Made by a program: the position numbers and the translations under genes
Part shown: positions 47,577 through 56,029 of the stretch, piece by piece
Layout: every line of letters starts with the position of its first letter
How positions within the stretch are numbered: the stretch's first letter is position 1
Assembly (NCBI RefSeq): GCF_002287065.1
Contig: NZ_NSJZ01000002.1
Span: forward strand, 124,001-188,000
Direction: 5' to 3'
Length of the DNA stretch: 64,000 nucleotides
Source of the DNA: Paracoccus salipaludis
GTDB lineage: Bacteria > Pseudomonadota > Alphaproteobacteria > Rhodobacterales > Rhodobacteraceae
Notes under the pieces: generated by a model
The model's database searches: none
Told to the model about the DNA's origin: nothing
The model's input: only the letters and a program-made list of their open reading frames with translations

Positions 47577-48806
47577 GTGACGCCAGAACTCTCCCGGAAG
47601 CTCGCGATCCTGTCGGACGCGGCCAAGTACGACGCCTCCTGCGCGTCCAGCGGAACGGAACGGCGCGACGCGCGCAAGGGGGGCCTGGGCTCGACCGAAG
47701 GGTCGGGGATCTGCCACGCCTATACCCCGGACGGGCGCTGCATCAGCCTGCTGAAGATCCTGATGACGAACTTCTGCATCTTCGACTGCGCTTATTGCGT
47801 GAACCGCGTCAGTTCCAACGTCGAGCGCGCCCGCTTCTCGGTCGAGGAGGTCGTGACGCTGACGCTGGAATTCTATCGCCGCAACTACATCGAGGGGCTG
47901 TTTTTGTCCTCGGGCATCATCCGCAGCCCGGACCAGACCATGGCCGACATGGTGCGGATCGCCAAGACCCTGCGCGAGGAGCATGGCTTCAAGGGCTACA
48001 TCCATCTCAAGACCATTCCCGACGCCTCGCCCGAACTGATCGACGAGGCGGGGCTTTACGCCGACCGCCTGTCGATCAACATCGAACTGCCGCAGGACGA
48101 CTCGATCCGCACCTTTGCGCCGGAAAAGCGCCCCGAGACGATCCGCACCGCCATGGCCCGCGTCCGCAGCGGGCGAGAGGCGAGCCGCGAGACAAGCCAC
48201 ACCGGCAAGCGCCCCGCCCGCTTTGCCCCGGCGGGCCAGTCCACGCAGATGATCGTGGGCGCGGACGGGGCGAACGACGCGACGATCCTGAACACCTCGT
48301 CCCGGCTTTACGCGGGCTATGGGCTGAAGCGCGTCTATTACTCGGCCTTCTCGCCCATCCCCGACTCCTCGGCCATGCTGCCGCTGGTGAAGCCGCCGCT
48401 GATCCGGGAACACCGGCTGTATCAGGCTGACTGGCTGATGCGCTTCTACGGCTTCGAGGCCGAGGAGATCGCCTCGGCCACGCCCGACGGGATGCTGGAC
48501 CTCGGCGTCGATCCCAAGCTGGGCTGGGCGCTGGCGCATCGCGAGGATTTCCCCGTGGACGTGAACCGCGCCACCAAGGAACAGCTTCTGCGCGTCCCCG
48601 GCTTCGGCACAAAGACGGTGGACCGCATCCTGTCCGCCCGCCGCCACCGCACGCTGCAATGGGACGACCTCGTCCGCATCGGCGCCTCGATGACCAAGGC
48701 CAAGCCCTTCATCAGCTTGCCCGGCTGGTCCCCCGGCGGGCTGATCGACGCCCAGAACCTGCGCGCCCGCTTCGCGCCCCCGCCGCAGCAGCTGAGCCTG
48801 TTCTGA
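47577..48806 (+). CDS. Radical SAM protein linked to uracil-DNA glycosylase (putative DNA repair)
   Basis: 409 residues, GTG start at 47577 preceded by AAGGGA. The 4Fe-4S/SAM cluster motif is Cys67, Cys71, Cys74 (CIFDCAYC). The C-terminus has a helix-hairpin-helix DNA-binding element (FPVDVNRATKEQLLRVPGFG, KTVDRILSARR). This matches the known family of radical SAM proteins found next to a UDG homologue, of unresolved reaction. It overlaps the UdgX fusion gene by 1 base (TGATG), so the two are stoichiometrically linked. Confidence 0.88.
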   Translation: MTPELSRKLAILSDAAKYDASCASSGTERRDARKGGLGSTEGSGICHAYTPDGRCISLLKILMTNFCIFDCAYCVNRVSSNVERARFSVEEVVTLTLEFYRRNYIEGLFLSSGIIRSPDQTMADMVRIAKTLREEHGFKGYIHLKTIPDASPELIDEAGLYADRLSINIELPQDDSIRTFAPEKRPETIRTAMARVRSGREASRETSHTGKRPARFAPAGQSTQMIVGADGANDATILNTSSRLYAGYGLKRVYYSAFSPIPDSSAMLPLVKPPLIREHRLYQADWLMRFYGFEAEEIASATPDGMLDLGVDPKLGWALAHREDFPVDVNRATKEQLLRVPGFGTKTVDRILSARRHRTLQWDDLVRIGASMTKAKPFISLPGWSPGGLIDAQNLRARFAPPPQQLSLF

Positions 48807-50233
48807 TGCACCGGGTCGTCCTGCCCGAGACCGGGACGATGGACGCCTGGCGCGAGGCCGCCCGCCGGCTGGCCACCCATGCCGTGCCGCCCGCGCAGGT
48901 GGAATGGGCCGTGGGCGAGGCGCCTCAGGGCCTGTTCGATCCCGAGCCCCTGCCATCAGGCGAGGGGCGGGCGCTGAAGGTGCCCCGCGCCTTTCTGGAA
49001 ATCGCGGAAAAGGCCATCCTGCACCGCGACCCGGCGGCGCCCGACCTGCTGTATCAGGCGCTGGTGCGCCTGCAGGACCAGCCGCAGCTTCTGTCGGACG
49101 CCGCCGACCCGCTGGTCCGCCGCCTCGGTGCACTGCAGAAGGCGGTCCATCGCGACATCCACAAGATGCGCGCCTTTGTGCGCTTCCGCGAGATCCCTTC
49201 GGACAGGGACCGCCGCCGCTTTGCCGCCTGGTTCGAGCCGGAACATCGCGTGGTGGAAGCCAACGCCGGCTTCTTCGCCCGCCGCTTTTCCGACATGGAC
49301 TGGGCGATCCACACCCCGGACCTGAGCGTGATCTTTGAAGATGGCGAAGTCAGCTTCGCCCCCGGCGCCCCGCGTCCCGACCTGCCGGACGACGCAGCGG
49401 AATCGCTCTGGGCCACCTATTTCACCAACATCTTCAACCCGGCGCGCATCAAGCTGGGGTCGATGCGGCAGCACATGCCGCTGAAATACTGGAAGAACAT
49501 GCCGGAAACGGCGCAGATCCCCGCCATGCTGGAAGGCGCCGAGGCCCGCGTGCGCGCCATGCAGGCGGCAGGCGCGACCCAGGCCCCCGCCCGCGCCGCC
49601 ACCATCACCGAACGCTACCGCGCCGCGATGCCGAAGGCGCCCGCCGTGATCGGGACGCTGGAGGAAGCGCGCGCCGCCGTCCGGCATTGCACCCGCTGCG
49701 ACCTTTGCCGCCACGCCACGCAGGCGGTCTTCGGCGAGGGGCCTGCGGGCGCCCGCCTGATGGTCGTGGGCGAACAGCCCGGCGACCAGGAGGACCTGGC
49801 TGGCCGCCCCTTCGTCGGTCCCGCGGGCAAGGTGCTGGACGAGGTGATGCAGGCCTCGGGTCTCGATCGGGGCCGCGCGTGGATGACGAATGCGGTCAAG
49901 CATTTCAAGTTCACCCCGCGCGGCAAGCGCCGCATCCACCAGTCCCCCGACAAGGGCGAGGTCGCCGCCTGCAAGTGGTGGCTCGACCTCGAACGCGACT
50001 TCGTCAAGCCGCAGCTGACCCTCGGCCTCGGCGCGACGGCGGCGCAGGCGCTGACGGGGACGGGCGCGGGGATCACCAGGCGGCGCGGCACCGTCGAGGA
50101 CACGTCCAGCGGCCCCGTGCTGCTGAGCTGGCACCCGTCCTATATCCTGCGCCTGCCCGACGCGGGCCGCGCGGCCGAGGCACGGGCGGAACTGGCCGAG
50201 GATCTCGCGCTCGCCCGCAAGCTGCTGGCCTGA
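48806..50233 (+). CDS. DUF4130-UdgX fusion, covalent uracil-DNA binding protein
   Basis: 475 residues. Residues about 1-240 form the DUF4130 domain (function unknown, DNA-metabolism partner of the radical SAM protein). Residues about 285-475 are a UDG-superfamily domain with motif A GEQPGDQED (322-330), Cys295/Cys298/Cys389 for a 4Fe-4S cluster and the SWHPS motif. The loop KRRIH at 374-378 is the UdgX hallmark: in mycobacterial UdgX its histidine forms a covalent bond to the excised uracil site. His378 is the equivalent. Confidence 0.9.
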   Translation: MHRVVLPETGTMDAWREAARRLATHAVPPAQVEWAVGEAPQGLFDPEPLPSGEGRALKVPRAFLEIAEKAILHRDPAAPDLLYQALVRLQDQPQLLSDAADPLVRRLGALQKAVHRDIHKMRAFVRFREIPSDRDRRRFAAWFEPEHRVVEANAGFFARRFSDMDWAIHTPDLSVIFEDGEVSFAPGAPRPDLPDDAAESLWATYFTNIFNPARIKLGSMRQHMPLKYWKNMPETAQIPAMLEGAEARVRAMQAAGATQAPARAATITERYRAAMPKAPAVIGTLEEARAAVRHCTRCDLCRHATQAVFGEGPAGARLMVVGEQPGDQEDLAGRPFVGPAGKVLDEVMQASGLDRGRAWMTNAVKHFKFTPRGKRRIHQSPDKGEVAACKWWLDLERDFVKPQLTLGLGATAAQALTGTGAGITRRRGTVEDTSSGPVLLSWHPSYILRLPDAGRAAEARAELAEDLALARKLLA

Positions 50234-50315
50234 AGCGGCCGCGAACCGCATCAGCCGCGCGGGCGTTGGGCGTCGTGGCCCCAGTGCCGCCACGCCATTC
50301 CTCCGCAGGCGACCC

Positions 50316-51350
50316 ATGCCCCGAGCCGTTCCCGCCGTCGTCTTCGTTTCCCTGCTGATCGTCCTTCTGGCCGTGACGGCCTGGCACTTGTCCTTTGTCC
50401 TGCTTCTGGCCTTCCTCGGCGTCCTCATGGCCGTGCTCTTGCGGCACCTTGCGCTGATCCTCGCGCGGCACACGCCCTTGTCGGCCTCGGCGGGCGTGCT
50501 GGTCGTCGCGCTGGCGCTTGCGGTGCTGATCGTGCTGGGGGTCATGTTCCTCGGCCCGCGTCTGGTGGGGCAGCTGCAGCAGGTGGCCGACATGGTGCCC
50601 CGCGCGCTGGCGCAGTTCGAGGCGCTGCTGCGGCAGTATTCCTGGGCCCAGAGCCTGCTGGAACGCGTGCCCTCGGACGAGGAACGGCCAAGCTGGAACG
50701 TCCTCGGCATGATCGGCGGCACCGTGTCCTCCGTGATCGGGGTGCTGGCGAACGTCGTCATCGTGGTCACGGTCGCGATCTTCCTGGCGATGGACCCCCA
50801 GCTCTACCGGCGCGGGCTGCTGCGCCTGATCCCGCTGGACAAGCGCCCGCGCGCCGCCGAGATCCTGGATGCGCTGGGACAAGGCCTGTGGCGCTGGCTT
50901 CTGGGGCAGGGGATCGCCATGGCGGCGGTCGCGGTGCTGTCGGGCGTCGGGCTGTGGCTGATCGGGGTGCCGCTGGCGCTGGCCCTGGGGCTGATCGCGG
51001 GCCTTCTGGACTTCATCCCCTATGTCGGCCCCTGGCTGGGCGCCGCGCCCGCGGTGCTGCTGGCGCTGGCAGAGGGACCGGCCGAGGCGGTGTGGACCGC
51101 GATCCTGTTTCTCGTGATCCAGCAGGTCGAGGGAAACGTCCTGATGCCCGTGATCCAGAAGCGGGCCAGCGCGCTGCCGCCCGTGCTGACCATCCTGGCC
51201 GTGGTCGCCTTTGGCGTGCTGTTCGGCTTCATGGGCGTGTTCCTGGCCACGCCCCTGCTGCTGGTCCTCATCATCCTGGTCCGCATGATCTATGTCGAGG
51301 ACGTGCTGGGTGACCGTTCCGACCGCCTCGACCCCGGGAAGCGCGGCTGA
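50316..51350 (+). CDS. AI-2E family (PerM-type) membrane transporter
   Basis: 344 residues, seven to eight transmembrane helices. Layout: N-terminal helices, a cytoplasmic/periplasmic helical stretch around residues 70-150, then the C-terminal cluster with GLIAGLLDFIPYVGPWLGA and VIQQVEGNVLMPVIQKR, diagnostic of the AI-2E/PerM family. Substrates vary (autoinducer, Na+/H+ exchange); none can be assigned. It follows the repair pair by 82 bases and is probably independent. Confidence 0.88.
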   Translation: MPRAVPAVVFVSLLIVLLAVTAWHLSFVLLLAFLGVLMAVLLRHLALILARHTPLSASAGVLVVALALAVLIVLGVMFLGPRLVGQLQQVADMVPRALAQFEALLRQYSWAQSLLERVPSDEERPSWNVLGMIGGTVSSVIGVLANVVIVVTVAIFLAMDPQLYRRGLLRLIPLDKRPRAAEILDALGQGLWRWLLGQGIAMAAVAVLSGVGLWLIGVPLALALGLIAGLLDFIPYVGPWLGAAPAVLLALAEGPAEAVWTAILFLVIQQVEGNVLMPVIQKRASALPPVLTILAVVAFGVLFGFMGVFLATPLLLVLIILVRMIYVEDVLGDRSDRLDPGKRG

Positions 51351-51409
51351 GGCGGAACAATCCGCGGCCCTGCCATGTTCCCGCCAGGATGGATCGGGGA
51401 GGGGGCGCC

Positions 51410-52159
51410 ATGACCGCGCGGCACTGGACATGGGCGGGGGCCATCCTTGGCTTTGCGCTGGGCGGGTTCTTCGACGGCATCCTGCTGCACCAGATCCTGC
51501 AATGGCACCACCTGCTGAGCCTCGTGCCCGGCATCGGCGACCTGCGCGCGCAGGTGATGTGGGACGGGGTCTTCCACGCGCTGATGTACGTGATCGCGGC
51601 CGCGGGACTGGTCGCCCTGTGGCGCGCGCATCGCCGCGACCCGCAGGTGCCGCGCGGGATCGTGGCGGGCGCGATGCTGATCGGCTTCGGCACGTGGCAT
51701 GTCATCGACACGCTGTTGTCGCACTGGTTCCTGGGCATCCACCGCATCAGGATCGACAGCCCCAACCCGCTGGCATGGGACCTGCTGTGGCTGGTGGTCT
51801 TCGGCATCGTTCCGCTGCTTCTGGGCCTGCGCCTGCGGCGCGGGGGCAGAGGGGCCGCGCCCTCGGGCGCCTTCGTGGCCACCGTGGCGCTGCTGACCGT
51901 GGGCGCCGGCGCCTGGGCGCAGCGCACGCCCGCCGACATGGCCCTGACCGCGATCGTCTTCCGCCCCTCGGTCGATGCCGCGCGGGCCGAGGCCGTCCTG
52001 GCCGAGGCGGGCGCGCGGATCGTCTGGGCCGACCCGAAGATGGCCGTCGTGCTGGTGGACGTGGATCCCGGCAAGCGCTGGGGCTTCTACGCGCGCGGCG
52101 CGATGATGGTCAGCGGCTCGGGCGTGCCCGCCGGCTGCTTCGACTTCAGCCGGGCATGA
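51410..52159 (+). CDS. DUF2243 membrane protein with a soluble C-terminal extension
   Basis: 249 residues. Residues 1-145 are the DUF2243 core: four helices with conserved His/Asp-rich segments (GFFDGILLHQILQWHH and GTWHVIDTLLSHWFLGIHR), suggestive of metal or heme binding. A fifth hydrophobic helix (about 155-170) is followed by a soluble extension of roughly 80 residues that is not part of the usual family, ending in a cysteine motif (VPAGCFDF). The ATG at 51410 follows GGGGAGGGGG. Function unknown. Confidence 0.75.
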   Translation: MTARHWTWAGAILGFALGGFFDGILLHQILQWHHLLSLVPGIGDLRAQVMWDGVFHALMYVIAAAGLVALWRAHRRDPQVPRGIVAGAMLIGFGTWHVIDTLLSHWFLGIHRIRIDSPNPLAWDLLWLVVFGIVPLLLGLRLRRGGRGAAPSGAFVATVALLTVGAGAWAQRTPADMALTAIVFRPSVDAARAEAVLAEAGARIVWADPKMAVVLVDVDPGKRWGFYARGAMMVSGSGVPAGCFDFSRA

Positions 52160-52604
52160 GAGGGCCCGGCTGGCGCTTGACGAAGCGGATCTGCCCGTCG
52201 TCCAGCACGCCCGCCGGAACCCAGCCCAGGTGGCCATAGAAGCCCAAGGCCCGCAGGCTTTCATCGCCGCCGGTGGCAAGCCAGATCTGGTCCCAGCCCT
52301 GCCCGAACAGCCAGTCTTCCGCCTCGGCCATCAGCCGCCGCCCGATGCCGCGCCCCTCGAAGCCGGGGCGCACGAACAGGGCGAAGACGGTCGCCCTTGC
52401 GGAATCGGCCATCGAGAAGCCCGCCGCCGCGCCGTCCACATGCGCCAGCCAGGCCCGGCTGCGGGTTTGCAGCATCTCGGCCAGGCGCTCGGCCGTCACC
52501 CCCAGCGCCGCGAGTTCCTGGCGCGACTGGTGGTTCTGCGTGACGCCCGTGCGGATGTCGAACAGCGTCCCGATGTCGTCCGGCGTGGCAAGGGTGATCT
52601 GCAT
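52146..52604 (-). CDS. GNAT-family N-acetyltransferase
   Basis: 152 residues. The acetyl-CoA-binding signature is RPGFEGRGIGRRLMAEAEDW, preceded by the beta-strand VFALFVR. Substrate not predictable. It overlaps the end of the DUF2243 gene by 14 bases (convergent). It runs in the direction of the glycan operon's end but is separated from it by 22 bases, so it could be the last gene of that transcript. Confidence 0.85.
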   Translation of the reverse strand: MQITLATPDDIGTLFDIRTGVTQNHQSRQELAALGVTAERLAEMLQTRSRAWLAHVDGAAAGFSMADSARATVFALFVRPGFEGRGIGRRLMAEAEDWLFGQGWDQIWLATGGDESLRALGFYGHLGWVPAGVLDDGQIRFVKRQPGPLMPG

Positions 52605-52626
52605 GGCACCTGTCCCCCGCCGCAGC

Positions 52627-53034
52627 TTACCCCATCTTCGCCGCGGCGTGGTACTTTTCCTCGACCAGTTCGGACCGCAGCAGCGCGTTGACCTGCCGCT
52701 TGATCGCCGAGCGTTCGTCGTTCGTCAGATAGACCGAGCGCGCAAGCTCCACGAACCCGGCCCCGAAGTCGCCCGCCGCCTCATGCGCGCGGATGTCGTC
52801 CTCGATGTCCCACAGCGCGGCGTTCACCCGGCGCAACCCGTCCAGCAGCGGCGCAAGGTCCGGCTGGGGCAGGACGGGGGCCGCGGTTTCGCGCAGCAGG
52901 GACAGTTCGCGCGCCACGTTGGCTCGGGCCGCAGGGTTGGCGATGCGCTCGGCCTTGATCTCCAGGATGGTGATCTTGTCCAGAAGCTCGCCCCAGGACA
53001 CGGGGGCAAGGGGGGCGGGGCGGGTCTCGGTCAT
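52627..53034 (-). CDS. DUF6165 family protein
   Basis: 135 residues, mostly helical, with the conserved LLDKITILEIKAERI near the N-terminus and SVYLTNDERSAIKRQVN near the C-terminus. I recall this as DUF6165, found next to glycosyltransferases and TPR/GT9 proteins in polysaccharide loci, function unknown. The ATG at 53034 overlaps the GT9-like stop by 4 bases, marking it as part of the glycan operon. Confidence 0.8.
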   Translation of the reverse strand: MTETRPAPLAPVSWGELLDKITILEIKAERIANPAARANVARELSLLRETAAPVLPQPDLAPLLDGLRRVNAALWDIEDDIRAHEAAGDFGAGFVELARSVYLTNDERSAIKRQVNALLRSELVEEKYHAAAKMG

Positions 53035-53909
53035 GTCACCTTCCTTTGTCGGGTGGTGCCCTCCAGCGCCTGCCGGACCTCGGCCATCACGGCGTCCCAG
53101 TCGCCGGGCGCGGGCTGGCGGAAGACGTGCATCGTCGGGTACCAGGGCGTGCGCGTGCCGGGGACCGGCCAGCGCCAGTCGGGGTCGTGCCTGAGCAGCA
53201 GCCACGCGGGGCGGCCCAGCACGCCCGCCAGATGCGCGATCATCGTGTCCACCGTGACGACCAGCGCCGATCCAGCGACTAGCCGCGCCGTCAGCATGAT
53301 GTCCAACGGGCAGCCCTGCGGGTTCAGGACCGGCAGGACCGTCGGCCCCGGCATCAGCGACAGCGCCGGGCCGGCGCAGAGGGGCGCGAACATCCCTTCG
53401 GGCACGGACCTGCCGGGGTCCCAGTCCCCCGCGCCCCAGCACAGCGCCACCGTCCCGGTAGGCAGCGCCGCACGGGTGACGTCCAGCCTGGGGATCGGCG
53501 CGTCCGAGGGGGCGGCGCGCAGCGCCAGCGGCAGTTCCATGATCTCGAGGTCGCAATCCTGCGGCGGCAGGGGCCGGGCCACGTCGAAGGGCACCAGCCG
53601 GCCGATGCCGGGAAAGTCCCGGAACAGCGGCACAAGGTGGGGCTGCATCTCGACCGTCACCCGCGCCGCGCGCCGGGCCAGCACGGGCAGGAAGCGGGAA
53701 AACATCAGCGTGTCCCCGAGCCCGTGATAGCAGCGGACCAGCACGTCCCGTCCGTCGAAGGCCCGCCCGTCCCAGACCCAGCGCAGGTGATAGGGCAGCG
53801 AGGGATCGTCGCGCGTGGCGGGGTCGCGGCCCGCCAGCGCCTGTTCCGCGATGGCCCATGCCGCGGGAAAGTCGCCGCGCCGCATGGCCTGCGTCCAGGG
53901 ATCGGCCAT
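53031..53909 (-). CDS. Glycosyltransferase family 9-like protein
   Basis: 292 residues. After a short helical N-terminus (QAMRRGDFPAAWAIAEQALAG, a TPR-like unit), the protein has a GT-B pattern resembling ADP-heptosyltransferases: VLVRCYHGLGDTLMFSRFLP, and a C-terminal LVVTVDTMIAHLAGVLGRPAW that matches the GT9 nucleotide site. It may transfer a sugar or act as a glycan-length or assembly factor. Coupled by overlap to DUF6165 downstream and 3 bases from the epimerase upstream. Confidence 0.75.
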   Translation of the reverse strand: MADPWTQAMRRGDFPAAWAIAEQALAGRDPATRDDPSLPYHLRWVWDGRAFDGRDVLVRCYHGLGDTLMFSRFLPVLARRAARVTVEMQPHLVPLFRDFPGIGRLVPFDVARPLPPQDCDLEIMELPLALRAAPSDAPIPRLDVTRAALPTGTVALCWGAGDWDPGRSVPEGMFAPLCAGPALSLMPGPTVLPVLNPQGCPLDIMLTARLVAGSALVVTVDTMIAHLAGVLGRPAWLLLRHDPDWRWPVPGTRTPWYPTMHVFRQPAPGDWDAVMAEVRQALEGTTRQRKVT

Positions 53910-53912
53910 GGC

Positions 53913-54941
53913 CTAGCCGGCGACCCCGGCCGCGGGCTCGGCCACCAGTTCCTCGGCGAACCAGGCGCAGGTGGCGTCGAGCCCTTCGGCCAGGGACACG
54001 CGCGGCGCCCAGCCCAGCAGCGCGCCCGCGCGGGAAATGTCGGGGCGGCGGCGGCGCGGGTCGTCCACGGGCAGGGGCCGGTGGACCACGCGCGCGCGGG
54101 TGCCGGTCAGGGCGACGACATGGCCCAGAAGCTCGTTCACCGTCATCTCGTGGGGATTGCCCAGGTTCACCGGCTCCATCCCGTCGAACTCGGCGTCCAT
54201 CAGCGCCATCAGGCCCGCCACCATGTCCGAAACATAGCAGAAGCTGCGGGTCTGGCTGCCGTCGCCATAGACCGTCATCTCGTTCCCGCGCAGCGCCTGG
54301 CAGATCAGGTTCGACACCACCCGCCCGTCGTCGGGGTCCATGTTGGGCCCGTAGGTGTTGAAGATGCGCGCCACGCGCACCTGCGCCCGGCCCGCGCGGC
54401 CATAGTCGAAGGTCAGCGCCTCGGCCGCGCGCTTGCCTTCGTCATAGCAGGCGCGGGGGCCCGTGCAGCTGACGTTGCCGCGGTAATCCTCGGCCTGCGG
54501 GTGGATCTCGGGGTCGCCGTAGACCTCGCTGGTCGAGGTCAGCAGGAAGCGCGCCTTGGCCGCTTCGGCCAGCCGCAGCAGGTTGTTGGTGCCCACCACG
54601 TTGGTCAGCATCGTGTGTTCCGGGTCGCGCTGGTACAGCGGCGGCGAGGCCGCGCAGGCGAGGTTCCAGACGCGCGTGATGCGCGGGGCCATCCGCAGCA
54701 CCTCGGCCGGCATGGGCTGGCCGATGTCGTGGCGCAGGAAGCGGAAGCGCGGATGGCCTTCCAGCGCCCGCAGGTTCGACGGGCGCGAGGTCTGGAGGTT
54801 GTCGAGGCAGAGGACCGATTCCCCCCGGTCCAGGAGCGCGCGGCACAGATGCGAGCCGATGAAGCCCGCGCCCCCCGCGACGACGTTCAGCGCCAAGGGT
54901 TGCACGGTCGCACGGGGGCCGTCCCGGTCGGTCTTCTTCAT
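53913..54941 (-). CDS. NAD-dependent sugar epimerase/decarboxylase (UDP-xylose synthase-like)
   Basis: 342 residues of the extended SDR family. NAD motif GGAGFIGSHL, active-site Ser/Thr in TSTSEVYGDPE, and the catalytic Tyr-x3-Lys in CYDEGKR. The signatures RVARIFNTYGPNM and TVYGDGSQTRSFCYVSD match UDP-glucuronate decarboxylase, so UDP-xylose or a related sugar is the likely product. The ATG at 54941 has GGAGG at 7-base spacing; the ATG at 54947 overlaps the preceding stop and is an alternative. Confidence 0.82.
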   Translation of the reverse strand: MKKTDRDGPRATVQPLALNVVAGGAGFIGSHLCRALLDRGESVLCLDNLQTSRPSNLRALEGHPRFRFLRHDIGQPMPAEVLRMAPRITRVWNLACAASPPLYQRDPEHTMLTNVVGTNNLLRLAEAAKARFLLTSTSEVYGDPEIHPQAEDYRGNVSCTGPRACYDEGKRAAEALTFDYGRAGRAQVRVARIFNTYGPNMDPDDGRVVSNLICQALRGNEMTVYGDGSQTRSFCYVSDMVAGLMALMDAEFDGMEPVNLGNPHEMTVNELLGHVVALTGTRARVVHRPLPVDDPRRRRPDISRAGALLGWAPRVSLAEGLDATCAWFAEELVAEPAAGVAG

Positions 54942-54943
54942 GC

Positions 54944-56029
54944 TCATCCCTCCGCTGTTGCGACTGGTCGGATGCCAGCCTTGTGGTGTGCCGCCTCGGC
55001 CAGGTGGGCTTCCAGCTCGGCCGCGCGATGGTCGGAACTGTGCGCGGCCTCGATCCGCGCCCGCGCCGCCCGGCCCATGGCGCCCGCGTCGCCGTCCAGC
55101 GCGGCCAGCACGCAGGCGGCGCCGTCGGCCAGCACGATCTCGGACCCCGGCCGGAACAGCGTCTCGATCCCGCCCCACTTGTCCGAGATGATGGGCGTGG
55201 CGCAGGCCCCGGCCTCGAACAGCCGGACCGAGGGCGACCAGCCCGCGCGGATCATGTCGGCCCGCGTCACGTTCAGGGTGAAGCGGCTGGCCGAGTAGAA
55301 CCCGGCATGGTCGGCGGGCGGGCAATGCTCGATCCGCTCGACGTTGCCGGGCCAGTCGATGCCGGACGGATACTGCGGCCCCGCCACCACGAAGCGCAGG
55401 TCCGGGCGGCGGCGCGCGGGTTCCAGCAGCAGCCGTTCCAGCGTCGGCTGGCGGTCGTCGCTGTAGGTGCCCAGATAGGACAGGTCCCAGCGCGTGGGCA
55501 CCTCGCGCGGGCCGTAAAGGTCCAGGTCCACCGAGCAGTAGAGCGCCCGCGCCATGGGCGAGCGGTAATGCCGCTCGATATGCCGCAGCGTGGGGCCGCC
55601 GGTGAAGGAGAGATACACGTCGAAGCCGGGGATGACCTCGGGCGAGAGATATTCGTAGTCGCCCCGTTCCAGCTTCGCCAGCGTCACCGGCGTGTCGATG
55701 TCGTAGAATGCGGTCGTGCCGCGCGCCCAGGCCTGGACGCGGCGCGAGACCTCGACCCCCTCGGGGACGTAGGAGCCGACGATGACCGCGTCGGCCGCCG
55801 CGATTTCCTCGCGCCACCGGTCCAGGCCGGGAAGGTCCGCGTAGAACTCCAGCCGGCACCAGTCGGGGTCGGTCAGGTCGCGCTGGCTGGCATACCAGGG
55901 CACGTCGCGTTCGAGGAACAGGATCTCGTGCCCGCGCCGGGCGAAGGACTTGAGCAGCGCGCGGAAGGTGGTGGCATGGCCGTTCCCCCAGGAGGAGGAC
56001 AGCGACAGGCCGAGGACGACCAGCTTCAT
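54944..56029 (-). CDS. CgeB-type glycosyltransferase 3
   Basis: 361 residues, the third consecutive paralogue. GT-B protein of the CgeB/Glyco_trans_1_2 type. The N-terminus is VVLGLSLSSSWGNGHATTFR. A middle FYDIDTPVTLAKL and LSFTGGPTL stretch follows, and the donor-site block SPSVRLFEAGACATPIISDK is near the C-terminus. Substrates unknown. It overlaps its neighbours by 4 bases on both sides, so it is translationally coupled within the operon. Confidence 0.8.
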   Translation of the reverse strand: MKLVVLGLSLSSSWGNGHATTFRALLKSFARRGHEILFLERDVPWYASQRDLTDPDWCRLEFYADLPGLDRWREEIAAADAVIVGSYVPEGVEVSRRVQAWARGTTAFYDIDTPVTLAKLERGDYEYLSPEVIPGFDVYLSFTGGPTLRHIERHYRSPMARALYCSVDLDLYGPREVPTRWDLSYLGTYSDDRQPTLERLLLEPARRRPDLRFVVAGPQYPSGIDWPGNVERIEHCPPADHAGFYSASRFTLNVTRADMIRAGWSPSVRLFEAGACATPIISDKWGGIETLFRPGSEIVLADGAACVLAALDGDAGAMGRAARARIEAAHSSDHRAAELEAHLAEAAHHKAGIRPVATAEG

